A stretch of 64,000 nucleotides of DNA from CAVTSA01 sp963790575 (GTDB taxonomy: Bacteria > Chloroflexota > Dormibacteria > Dormibacterales > Dormibacteraceae), in assembly GCA_963790575.1 (NCBI GenBank), contig CAWBPD010000008.1, positions 155,600-219,599 on the forward strand, in the 5' to 3' direction. Positions 26,205 to 33,848 of the stretch are shown here, one piece after another. Each line of letters opens with the position of its first letter. The first letter of the stretch is position 1. The notes under the pieces were generated by a model. It was not told the origin of the DNA. It ran no database searches and was given only the letters and a program-made list of their open reading frames with translations. A program made the translations under genes and the position numbers.

Positions 26205-26528
26205 ATGGGGTATCCATTTGAATGCAGCGCCCCCAAGATCTTGTGCGAGTCGTTGCAGAGGATCTGCGGGAGGGTCGTGATCGCGTGGCGTCACTACTCA
26301 AGCGCTGGCTCGTCGGCACCATTCTGAACGGTTCTCGGCCAGCCAGCTTGAGTACTACCTCGACGAGTTCACATTTCGCTTCAACAGTCGGGCCTCCAGG
26401 GCTCGGGGCCTGATCTGGTACCGCCTCGTGCAGCAGCGGTCGTGACCGACCCTCAGCCCTATTACGATCTGATCGCACCCGAGCACGTACTAGATCTTGT
26501 GGGTACTGCATTCAAGCAGATACCCCAT
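26205..26528. mobile_element. 324-bp IS1595-family-derived element with 8-bp target duplication
   Basis: The ends are inverted repeats of about 40 bp: ATGGGGTATC, a 3-nt difference, TTGAATGCAG, 2 differences, CCC, then CAAGATCT. Both ends carry the same outer block. The flanks 26197-26204 and 26529-26536 are identical (ACAGATGT), an 8-bp target duplication as expected for IS1595. Inside, plus strand 26345-26449 encodes ASQLEYYLDEFTFRFNSRAS and RARGLIWYRLVQQRS, the C-terminal block of ISXO2/IS1595 transposases. The rest of the transposase is deleted, so it can move only in trans. Confidence 0.85.
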
Positions 26529-26547
26529 ACAGATGTACGATGGATGA

Positions 26548-27757
26548 GTGGAAGCGAGGCTCGCCGTCGACGACCGGTCGATCTCGTTACGGGATCTCGA
26601 CCAGGCGTGGAGTGAGCTCCATGCGATCGAAGACTCCGGGGATGGTGGCGCGCTGATCGTCGGGCTCCACCGCTTCCAGAACCGGGTTGCCGCGCTGATC
26701 TTAGAGAAGATCGCGCATCTGGATCGCGAGGAGGGCTATCGCGCCAGCGGCTGCCTCACCATGACCTCCTGGCTGCGCTGGGAGTGCCACCTGTCTCCTC
26801 GCACCGCCAGCAACGAGCTGCGCACCGCGCGCCGCCTGCAAGAGCTGCCGGTGGCTCGCGAAGCCTTCGAGCAGGGCGACTTCAGCCTCAGCCACGCCTC
26901 CATCCTCGCCCGCACCGTGGACGAGGTGGGCAACCAGCCCAACCCCGACTACAAGGGAGAGCCGGGCGAAGCGCGGAACGTGGAGGAGACCCTGGTCGAG
27001 AGCGCGACCAGGCTCAACCCTTACGAGCTGTGGGTGGTCTGCAAGCACTTGAAGCTGTGCCTCGACCCTGACGGCTCGCTGCGGGACTGGGAGCGGCAGG
27101 AGCGGCAGCAGTACCTGGAAGCCTCCCGGACCCTGGACGGGATGCTGCACCTGCAGGGGCTTGCTGGCGCCGGAAGGTGCGGCGGTGGTGAGCGCGGCGC
27201 TGGACGCGGCGATGGGACCGCGCGAGCGGGACGATCACCGGGGTGCGCCGGAGCGGCGGGCGGAGGCGCTGGTGGAGCTGGCGCAGAAGGTGCTGGACCA
27301 GGGGCAATTGCCGACCCATGACGGCGAGCGCCCGCACCTGGAGCTGCTGGTCGACTACGCGAGCCTGCGGGGAGAGCCGGGGAACGCGGCCATCCTGGGC
27401 CAGAACGGAGAGCCGGTGCCCGGCAAGACGGCGGAGCGGATCGCCTGCGACTGCGTGTTGACCCCGATCGTGATGGGGGAGCAGGGCGACGTGCTGCGGG
27501 TGGGACGCAAGCAGCGGCTGTTCACCCCCCGGCAGTCGCTGGCGATGGCGATCCGAGACCGCCACTGCGCCTTCCCCGGCTGCGACCGTGACCTCCGCTG
27601 GTGCGGCAACCATCATTTAAAGCACTGGCTGCACGGGGGTGCGACAGACGTCGAGAACGGAGGCAAACTCTGCCGCCGTCACCACACCATGTGCCACGAG
27701 GGTGGGTGGACCTTGTGGCGCGACGAGCACGGCGAGTACCACGCCGACCCGCCCTGA
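26548..27757 (+). pseudogene. DUF222-HNH endonuclease with one frameshift
   Basis: GTG 26548 opens 20 bp past the IS1595-type element. The DUF222 part (GALIVGLHRFQNRVAALILE, TSWLRWECHLSPRTASNELR, GDFSLSHASILARTVDEVG) runs to about 27165, then an extra base shifts the frame (GGGGCTTGCTGG where GGGCTGCTGG is expected). The rest (LAPEGAAVVSAALDAAMG) leads to a complete HNH motif: CAFPGCDRDLRWCGNHHLKH, then GGKLCRRHHTMCHEGG, ending 27757. All catalytic His/Asn residues survive. This family is multicopy in actinobacteria and often called mobile. A homopolymer-type error is possible. Confidence 0.8.
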
Positions 27758-27855
27758 GAGGGCATCGACGATGTGTGTCACGCCGAGTCGGCCACCGACC
27801 TTCCCGGCAGAGGTCACAGATCCGCCGAACAAGATTCAGCGATGACTGATTCTCC

Positions 27856-28224
27856 TCAATCGGCTTGCCGCGCCTTCCCGTAAGCCCATGCGGCATACGC
27901 CGCAAACATGTCCTCGACATCAGCAATTGGCACCCAGGCATCCTCGATCTCTTCCCACTCCCCCTCATACAGCGGATAGAGGTGGACGCGATCACCGACA
28001 ATGTTGATTTCGCAGTGGTTGCCAACCAGCGGCTCCTCAGTGTTAGCGAGTTTGAACCTGTACTCTCGCCATACTTCAAGGAAGTCCTCCATGGCCTGAC
28101 GCGAGTCCGTCAACTCAGCCAGAAGGGAGACCAATGGTATTTGCAACTCTCGGCGTAGCGGTGGCGTCCGCTCGACAACGATTAAGGACTCGCCACTGAA
28201 ACGCCACCGAGCTCGCACGTTCAT
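27856..28224 (-). CDS. Small acidic protein, candidate immunity partner of the EndoU nuclease
   Basis: 122 residues from ATG 28224, which overlaps the EndoU stop by one base (TGATG). The sequence is acidic (EGEWEEIEDAWVPIADVEDM), soluble and without signal or membrane segment, and ends AWAYGKARQAD. Size, charge and coupling are those of polymorphic-toxin immunity proteins. I do not recognise an Imm family; the role is inferred from context alone. Confidence 0.6.
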   Translation of the reverse strand: MNVRARWRFSGESLIVVERTPPLRRELQIPLVSLLAELTDSRQAMEDFLEVWREYRFKLANTEEPLVGNHCEINIVGDRVHLYPLYEGEWEEIEDAWVPIADVEDMFAAYAAWAYGKARQAD

Positions 28225-28667
28225 CACTCGCGGCCAATCGGGAAGAACGTCGTGACGCCTTGCACCTTGTCCCGATAGCCGGCCACTCGCGGTCTGGTGG
28301 CAGTGCATCGCCAGTAGCGCACCCAACCCTCTGTCCGCCGGTGGTACGCCTCCATCCCAATATGGATTACTCTCTCTGGCGACCAGTCGTCAGGGAACAT
28401 CGTGTGCGGGTCCGCCTTGCGCACCCAGCCCCGCTCCGGATGCCAGAACGAAACGCGCGCCCGATAGGAGCCGTCCGAGAACCGCTCGAGGACCTCGTCA
28501 ATGCAGCGCCCAGGCGGGCAGCGGCCCCCCGGGGCATGGTGGAACCCGACTGGTCGGCCCCGCTCGTTGAACTTCCCCAGCAGCACGTGGCGCGCCAGCT
28601 CACGGAACTCCTCCGGCAGCGCTGCGATGACGCGTTCCTGCTCGACCGCGGTCGCGGTCTCGCCCAC
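28224..28667 (-). CDS. EndoU-type nuclease domain protein (toxin candidate)
   Basis: 147 residues from GTG 28667, the only start before an in-frame stop. RHVLLGKFNERGRPVGFHHA provides paired His residues, SYRARVSFWHPERGWVRK a beta-strand block, PHTMFPDDWSPERVIHIGME the S/T-x-F-P...W-S block, and GVTTFFPIG the end, which I read as a bacterial EndoU RNase (PF14436) arrangement. There is no delivery domain. Upstream, in another frame, four cysteines (CRHCSRFGPLSVRCPDC) resemble a zinc ribbon and could be a detached N-terminus. The coupled downstream gene fits an immunity gene. Confidence 0.65.
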   Translation of the reverse strand: MGETATAVEQERVIAALPEEFRELARHVLLGKFNERGRPVGFHHAPGGRCPPGRCIDEVLERFSDGSYRARVSFWHPERGWVRKADPHTMFPDDWSPERVIHIGMEAYHRRTEGWVRYWRCTATRPRVAGYRDKVQGVTTFFPIGRE

Positions 28668-28736
28668 CCGGCGACCACAAGCTCACAATCCGGACAGCGG
28701 ACAGACAATGGGCCAAAGCGGGAACAATGCCGGCAA

Positions 28737-28767
28737 CGCAACCCTAACCGGCGCCTGTTGGGTTGCG
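28737..28767. terminator. Stem-loop upstream of the EndoU gene
   Basis: CGCAACCC pairs perfectly with GGGTTGCG around a 15-nt loop. GGCAACGCAACC and GGCAATGCAACC also recur as direct repeats across 28732-28782. It lies between the end of the decayed segment and the EndoU gene, so it may terminate read-through. Confidence 0.35.
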
Positions 28768-28790
28768 ATGCGGGCAATGCAACCTCAACC

Positions 28791-29250
28791 TCACCCGGCG
28801 CCCGCCCGCACCGCCGCACCAACCACCGGTACCGCCAGCCCCTCGGCGCCGATCTCCGACATCCGGTACTCGCGCCCCGACCGCTGCAGCAGGTCCAACC
28901 CCAGCCGCGCCCGCCGTACCCGCTCGCGCGACAGTGCCACCGCGGTCGCCTGCAAGTGGGTGCCGGAGGGGTAGAGGTCGGGCGCGTTGCGGAGGCCGAA
29001 CTTGAGGTACACGGGCGCGGCGATCTCGATCAGGCGCGGGATCCCGTGGTGACGCACAAAGCCCCCCACGTTGTCAGGGCCTCGATGTAGATGTCCAGGG
29101 GTACGTCGACTGCCGCCCTGATGGCCGCGATCTGGTGGAGGGTGAGGTCGGTCGGGAGGTTGAGCGTGCTGCCACCCAGCCCCACCACCACCTGGGCCGC
29201 GGCCGGGTTCGCGAGCGGCAGCATGACCGAGATCTTGGCCTGCATGTGGG
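28791..29250 (-). pseudogene. Fragment of an unidentified conserved protein (barrel-like)
   Basis: The minus strand reads AKISVMLPLANPAAAQVVVG, LNLPTDLTLHQIAAIRAAVD, VPLDIYIEA; then, after a frameshift near 29085, PDNVGGFVRHHGIPRLIEIA, APVYLKFGLRNAPDLYPSGT, ending VPVVGAAVRAGAG at 28791. Strand/helix alternation suggests the C-terminal half of a TIM-barrel protein. I cannot name the family. It lacks an N-terminus and is fused to neighbouring fragments. Confidence 0.5.
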
Positions 29251-29274
29251 CCGGGAGGACCCCCACCCTGCCAG

Positions 29275-29845
29275 CTGAGCAGGACGCGATGCGGGGGCTC
29301 CCAGGCCAGGACCGTGCCCCAGTCCTGCTCCCACCCGCCGGCGCCGCGCTCGTACCAGCGGCCGCCCACGAACGGCTCCAGCGCCGCCTCGTCGCCTGCC
29401 GGCTCGGCGAGGTGGTGGGTCTTCACCGGCCACCAGCGGAGGCCCACGAAGACTCGGAATGCCACCGCGAGCGGGCCTTCACCGTCACCGTGTTGGTGGT
29501 CTTGACCTCCTGCTCCTGCTCCTGCTCCAGTCCGGTCACCTTCTTGCCCTCCTCTTCGGCGGCATCCTTGAACGCCGCCATCGCCTGCTGCCAGTACCAC
29601 TGGAAGTGCTCCTGCAGCTCGCGCATCGCATCCGGGTTGAGCCCGTACAGCCGCCGGTTTCCCGACCGCCGGGCGGTGACCACCCCGGTCGCCAGCAGGA
29701 GCCGCAGATGCATCGAGATCGCGGGCCGGCCCACCGGCATCCGCTCGGCGATCTGCCCCACCGCGAGCGGTCCCTCCGCCAGCCGGTCCACGATCCGCCG
29801 CCGGACAGGGTCCCCCACCGCGTCCAGCAATCCCGGATATCTCAA
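29275..29845 (-). pseudogene. ArsR regulator joined to a truncated AHSA1/SRPBCC domain
   Basis: From a TTG at 29845: winged-helix ArsR part (LLDAVGDPVRRRIVDRLAEG, MPVGRPAISMHLRLLLATGV, ARRSGNRRLYGLNPDAMREL) and a Glu/Gln hinge (LEQEQEQEV). An AHSA1-like domain then starts as KTTNTVTVKA and continues, after a frameshift near 29475, as PLAVAFRVFVGLRWWPVKTH, GRWYERGAGGWEQDWGTVLA and WEPPHRVLLSWQ before breaking off. ArsR and AHSA1 genes commonly pair. The C-terminal half of the SRPBCC fold is missing. Confidence 0.65.
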
Positions 29846-29889
29846 TCACGTGGTGGCGAGCCGGTAGAGCCGGACCAGGGCTTCCCGAT

Positions 29890-30080
29890 CGAGCGACCCC
29901 AGAGAGGTCGGGCCGGACACCGGCGGAGAAGAAGCGGAAGTACCGGGACCGGAGGGTGAGCCGGTCCTGAAAGCGGACCAAAGCCTCCGCGTCAGCCGCG
30001 CGGGCCAGTCGGATGGTCACCGTGCTCCCGTCCCGGAGCACGACGGTCGAGGGCGCGGGCGACGGCGGGGTCGGTGCCAT
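29890..30080 (-). pseudogene. N-terminal fragment of a GNAT/acyl-CoA synthetase fusion gene
   Basis: ATG 30080 reads MAPTPPSPAPSTVVLRDGST, VTIRLARAADAEALVRFQDR, LTLRSRYFRFFSAGVRPDLS, then homology stops. This is the standard start of the GNAT domain in Pat-like bifunctional proteins. The missing continuation is what remains at 24844-26204, on the same strand and in the right order, so these look like two halves of one gene. Confidence 0.7.
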
Positions 30081-30384
30081 GGAGCCACTCTCGCGCTCCG
30101 ACGCTCGAACGGTGAGGGTCACCTGACCCGGAAGAGCCGGGACCCTGCCGGAACGTCGGCTCACCGGGCGGCCATGTACCGCCGGCGCAGGTGGACGGAG
30201 ATGTGCCCGAGCGGGCGAGCGCGGCGAACCGGGGAATCACCGCCACCGAGGCGGACGCCGAAAGCCGGGCCCGCGGCGTGCTCGAACATCGGTCGGCAAC
30301 GATGCTCAGGGAACAGAACGCACTCCCCCGGCACCCTGGCCGGAGGAGCGCTCTCGAACGGTGCGAGCGGCTGTCGATCCTACC
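30081..30384. other. No gene recognised
   Basis: About 300 bp between the GNAT fragment and the small membrane-protein gene. I find no convincing coding frame, tRNA or strong hairpin. Open frames here are Arg-rich shadows. Confidence 0.5.
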
Positions 30385-30666
30385 TCAAGGCGCCGCTGAT
30401 CGCCCGCTGCGGCGCGGTCGCCACCGCTTGCGGCTCACTGCCAGCACCATCTCGAAGACGAACGTCCCGAGGGCCACCGCCGCGGCCACCACGGCCCCGA
30501 TCCCGGCCAGGAACAGGTACTGCGCGAACTGGGCCCAGCCGTAGGCGTTGAGCAACGTCCCGCGGAGCATGTCACCCATGAAGAGCGTGGTCCGCTCGCT
30601 CTGCAGGGCGGCGTTGTTCGGCTGCGCGATCGCCTCGCTGCTCACCTGCGCGTAGGTCTTGAACAT
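30385..30666 (-). CDS. Small membrane protein of unknown function
   Basis: 93 residues from ATG 30666 with a strong GGAGGAG 9 nt upstream. MFKTYAQVSSEAIAQPNNAA is a soluble head. One hydrophobic stretch (QYLFLAGIGAVVAAAVALGT FVFEMVLAV) gives one long or two short helices, and the tail is very basic (SRKRWRPRRSGRS). It lies 28 bp downstream of the CBS-BON gene in the same direction, so the two are probably co-transcribed. Family unknown. Confidence 0.6.
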   Translation of the reverse strand: MFKTYAQVSSEAIAQPNNAALQSERTTLFMGDMLRGTLLNAYGWAQFAQYLFLAGIGAVVAAAVALGTFVFEMVLAVSRKRWRPRRSGRSAAP

Positions 30667-30694
30667 AACAGGTCTCCTCCTTGGTCGGTGCGAG

Positions 30695-31294
30695 CTACCC
30701 GCTGACCTGGACCCAGCCGCGAGCCGGTGCCACCGGTTCCTGGAGTTGGGCCCCGAGCACGCCGGGCACGCCCTTGGCCAGCTCCAGGGCAAGCGCCCGG
30801 GTCTGCGTGCTCGCCTCGCCATGGACGAAGGCGATGCCGTCCTTTACCTCGACCTCGAGGTGGGCCAGCGCCGTCCCCTCCGCCTTCAGCAGGTTCGCTA
30901 CCTCGACCGTGATGGTGGCGTCGCTGCGGCACATCTGCTTCAGGAGGTCGTGCCGGCTGACCACCCCCACCACCTCCTCTCCATGCATCACCGGGGCCCG
31001 GTGCACGTCGGCCTCGAGCAGGCGCGCCGCGATCGCCTTGACATCGGTGGTGTCATCGACCGACACCACCTCCGGCGACATGACCTCCGCGACCAGGGCC
31101 GCACGCCCGCTGCCTGCGCGATCAGCGCCCAGGAGGTCTCCCTCGGAGAGCATCCCGACCAGGCGCCTGGTGGTGCGGTCGACGACCGGGGCGCCGCTGA
31201 TCCGGTGACCCGCCAGAATGCTCCCCGCCTCCTTGACGGTCATGTCCGGAAAGACCACGATGGCCGGTGCGGACATCACATAGCTCGCTTTCAT
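30695..31294 (-). CDS. CBS-CBS-BON domain protein (second copy)
   Basis: 199 residues. CBS 1 (MKASYVMSAPAIVVFPDMTV, HRISGAPVVDRTTRRLVGML), CBS 2 (VAEVMSPEVVSVDDTTDVKA, VHRAPVMHGEEVVGVVSRHD), then BON (LEVEVKDGIAFVHGEASTQT, VPGVLGAQLQEP). Same architecture as the protein at 20411-21100 but clearly diverged, so not a recent duplicate. ATG 31294 starts at the conserved domain; a same-frame extension upstream has no homologous content. Likely an adenylate-sensing stress protein acting with the small membrane protein downstream. Confidence 0.88.
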   Translation of the reverse strand: MKASYVMSAPAIVVFPDMTVKEAGSILAGHRISGAPVVDRTTRRLVGMLSEGDLLGADRAGSGRAALVAEVMSPEVVSVDDTTDVKAIAARLLEADVHRAPVMHGEEVVGVVSRHDLLKQMCRSDATITVEVANLLKAEGTALAHLEVEVKDGIAFVHGEASTQTRALALELAKGVPGVLGAQLQEPVAPARGWVQVSG

Positions 31295-31739
31295 GCATCC
31301 ATCGAACCGCGCCGGGCCCAATCGGGCGAGTGCCGAACGGCCCCCCTCGTGTGGGTCCAGCGGCGGGCCTGACTCCCGGGCCAGGACGGACGCATCACGG
31401 ACCCGCATGATCCCGCGGTCCCGCAGATCCAGGCCCTTCGCCTCCTCCGGCGCCGGCTCGTTCCGGAGATGCTCCTTCGGTGCGGCCGCCGCCATCAGGA
31501 TGGCCGAGGTGACTGCATGGTCGAGAAGGCTGTGCCCACTCGCGACCGCCAGATGTTCGTCGAAGGGGATCGGCTCGGCTTGACCTGGAACAGGACCGGG
31601 GAGCGGCGTCCCCGAAACGACGTGGACACCTCCTCGTCTCGCCCCGAAGGGTGCGAACAGAGCATGCGACCCAGACCGCCCAACCCCCGCCATCCCCAGT
31701 ACCTCACGGTTCATGGACGATCCGTCGTTGTGGGGCGAG
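31295..31739. other. No gene recognised; divergent promoter region
   Basis: 445 bp between the divergent CBS-BON and VapBC genes. Open frames exist on both strands but show shadow-like composition and no motifs. Promoters for both sides must lie here; no clear -35/-10 boxes can be assigned by eye. Confidence 0.4.
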
Positions 31740-31754
31740 GATAGACTAAGTCTG

Positions 31755-31985
31755 ATGACTCAGTCAGTTGGGGTCCACGAAGCCAAGACCCACTTGTCGC
31801 GGTTGCTGGAACGGATGGAGGCAGGCGAGGAGGTGGTGATCACCCGGCGGGGTGCCGCTGCCGCCCGCCTCATCGCGGCACACCCTGCCCGCCGGCGCTT
31901 CGGCACCGATCGTGGTCGGTTCACGGTCCCCGACGACTTCGACGCCCCGCTGCCCGAGGACCTCCTGGATCACTTCGAGCGGTGA
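31755..31985 (+). CDS. Phd/YefM-type antitoxin (copy A)
   Basis: 76 residues. VGVHEAKTHLSRLLERMEAG and EEVVITRRGAAAARLIA are the Phd_YefM DNA-binding fold, and the acidic C-terminus DDFDAPLPEDLLDHFER is the toxin-wrapping tail. It precedes the PIN toxin with a GTGA overlap. It should neutralise the toxin and repress its own promoter. It differs from copy B at three residues (M/V, A/V, L/V). Confidence 0.93.
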   Translation: MTQSVGVHEAKTHLSRLLERMEAGEEVVITRRGAAAARLIAAHPARRRFGTDRGRFTVPDDFDAPLPEDLLDHFER

Positions 31986-32374
31986 GATACCTCCTGGACA
32001 CCCACGTCTTCCTCTGGCTGGCGACCGCGCCCGAACGTCTCGGCCGGCACCTCGCGGTGATCGAGGATCGGCGCAATCAGCTTGTGCTCTCTGCCGCGAG
32101 CGCCTGGGAGCTGGCGATCAAACACCAGATCGGGAGACTGCGCCTGCCGGAGGCGCCGGAGCGATTCGTGCCGGCCCGGATGCTTGCCTTTGGGCTCTTG
32201 CCGCAGGCGATCCTGCACGAGCACGCGCTGGCGGTCAGCGACCTGCCGCCCCTGCATCGCGACCCGTTCGATCGCCTGCTGGTGGCGCAGGCCCTCCTGC
32301 TCGGGATGACGATCGTGACCGCCGACCCGGCGATCACCCGGTACCCGGTCGAGACGCTCTTCGTACCTGCGTGA
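31982..32374 (+). CDS. VapC-like PIN-domain ribonuclease toxin (copy A)
   Basis: 130 residues. PIN active-site acids are all present: Asp in MRYLLDTHVFLW, Glu in SAWELAIKHQIG, Asp in HRDPFDRLLVAQA and Asp in IVTADPAI. This subtype (LLDTH...AWELAIK) pairs with Phd antitoxins. It should cleave RNA when freed. GTG 31982 overlaps the antitoxin stop. It differs from copy B at two residues only (P/L, R/Q), so both copies are predicted to be active and may cross-talk. Confidence 0.93.
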   Translation: MRYLLDTHVFLWLATAPERLGRHLAVIEDRRNQLVLSAASAWELAIKHQIGRLRLPEAPERFVPARMLAFGLLPQAILHEHALAVSDLPPLHRDPFDRLLVAQALLLGMTIVTADPAITRYPVETLFVPA

Positions 32375-32644
32375 GGCCGGCGGACGTCTGTGTACAGGCG
32401 CAGCTCGAGACGTCCCGCCAGGGGTCCCTCCGTACACAACCGTCCTCAGCGGCCCTTGAAGAGACGTCGAAGATTCCCCGGGCGGCCTCTGCGACGCGCG
32501 CCGACCGGCACCGAGGTGGTACGCGTGTCGCCGGACGCATACCGGAACCGAACGCTCGATCGCTTCGGCAGCGGGCAGCCCACCGTGCGGTAGGCTCTCG
32601 GGGTCCCCCTCCGCGGCCATTTCGCCGTGCCGCACGCGCGTCCT

Positions 32645-33361
32645 ATGTCTGAAGAAGAGCCCAAGTTCCAGCTGAGCCTGGTCCAGGTGATCGCCGCCGC
32701 CGCCGCGGCGATCACCTCGGCCGTGATCCTTTCCTACTTCGGCGTTGCCGGGACGTTCGTCGGGACCGCGATCGGCAGCGTCCTCTCCACGGTCGGCGTG
32801 GCCGTCTACGCGCACACGATCCGCCGCTCACGACGTCGAGCCCGGCAGGTCTGGCATCGCCGCCACGACGCGGCCGCTCGCCAGGACCGCTCTGCCCCCC
32901 CCACCGTGCACGGACCGGCGCCGTCGACGGCGTGGAACCACCGCGAGTTGGGGGCGAAGCCACTTGCCGTGCCGCGCAAGAACCTCCTCGCGGGCCCCCG
33001 TACCTGGCGGACGCTCGCGATCTCCTCCGCCGGGGTCTTCCTCGTCGCACTTGCCATCATCACCGCTGTCGAGTTCGCTGGCGGGTTCTCGCTCACCAAC
33101 CTCGTGCACGGCAAGGGCGCGCGGGGGTCTGGGCCGAACGCAGGATGCATCGTCAATCCCAGCGACTGCGGGTCGGCAACACCTACCCCGGGTGCGACGC
33201 CGCTTCCCAGCGCCGGACCCACGACCCGCTCCGCCTCGACGCCGACCCCGAGTTCGACGCCGACGCCGATGCCGACTCCCACGCCGACCCCCACGCCCAC
33301 CCCGCCCCACGGGACCAGTCCCCAGGCGCGAGCGACGCCGGGTCGCACGCCGCCGAATTGA
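32645..33361 (+). CDS. Membrane protein with extracytoplasmic Pro/Thr-rich tail
   Basis: 238 residues from ATG 32645 (MSEEEPKFQLSLVQVIAAAA). A first hydrophobic region (about 9-50), a basic cytoplasmic loop (RRSRRRARQVWHRRHD), a second helix near 118-140 (TLAISSAGVFLVALAIITAV), then a low-complexity tail of PTPSSTPTPMPTPTP type that probably spans the wall. A pair of cysteines (GCIVNPSDCG) sits at the tail base. This layout is common in actinobacterial genomes and has no assigned function. Confidence 0.7.
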   Translation: MSEEEPKFQLSLVQVIAAAAAAITSAVILSYFGVAGTFVGTAIGSVLSTVGVAVYAHTIRRSRRRARQVWHRRHDAAARQDRSAPPTVHGPAPSTAWNHRELGAKPLAVPRKNLLAGPRTWRTLAISSAGVFLVALAIITAVEFAGGFSLTNLVHGKGARGSGPNAGCIVNPSDCGSATPTPGATPLPSAGPTTRSASTPTPSSTPTPMPTPTPTPTPTPPHGTSPQARATPGRTPPN

Positions 33362-33415
33362 TCCGGCGCGGAGCATCACCGGTACGCCGGGTTCCCAGAA
33401 GAAGAACGGGCCTCG

Positions 33416-33785
33416 ATGAAGGAGGCGGTCCGGGAGCAGCCCGCGGGGAAGACGAAGAGGGAATCCGACGTGCGCGCGAAGATCGCCGGGATGACCGGAT
33501 CCGATCGCGCCATGGCGGAGCGGCTCGGCGTCCTCATCAAAGCCACCGACCCCGACATCAGACGGAGCACCTGGTACGGGATGCCCGCGTATGCCAAGGG
33601 CAGCGACACCATCTGCCCTCCAAGCCCGCGCAGAGGTCCAAGACCAGCTATGCGACCTTTGGCGTCAGCGGGAAAGGCGAAGGGCGACGACGGCGAGAGG
33701 TGGCCGCGAAATACGCACTGAGCAAACCTTGGGTGCCGCCGACGAGAGGAGATCGCGGCGCTCGTGAAGAGAGCCGTTCGCTGAC
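33416..33785 (+). pseudogene. DUF1801/YdhG-like protein, frameshifted
   Basis: MKEAVREQPAGKTKRESDVR, AKIAGMTGSDRAMAERLGVL and STWYGMPAYAKGSDT match the DUF1801 pattern. The next block, QRSKTSYATFGVSGKGEG, is in a different frame, and the final KYALSK block requires a further shift. At least two indels break it. It precedes the Rieske operon without overlap. Confidence 0.65.
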
Positions 33786-33848
33786 GTCCGACCTCGTTCC
33801 CGCCCGCGTATCTTCGCCGCAGAGGACCAGCGGGACGGGAGGAGAACC

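Larger units (their letters stand above)
31740..32475. repeat. Direct repeat copy A carrying the VapBC-like module
   Basis: From GATAGACTAAG at 31740 to GGCGGACGT near 32387 the sequence matches 39763-40410 at a constant offset of 8023 bp with only scattered substitutions. Weaker identity continues to about 32475, including the end of a HerA-like gene on the minus strand (AARGIFDV, then a one-base slip). Same orientation as copy B. Confidence 0.9.

Noticed and set aside
28791..30164. A 457-codon minus frame read as one protein
   Set aside because: It joins pieces of a GNAT start, an AHSA1 domain and a barrel-like protein by chance. Each piece continues its homology in other frames.
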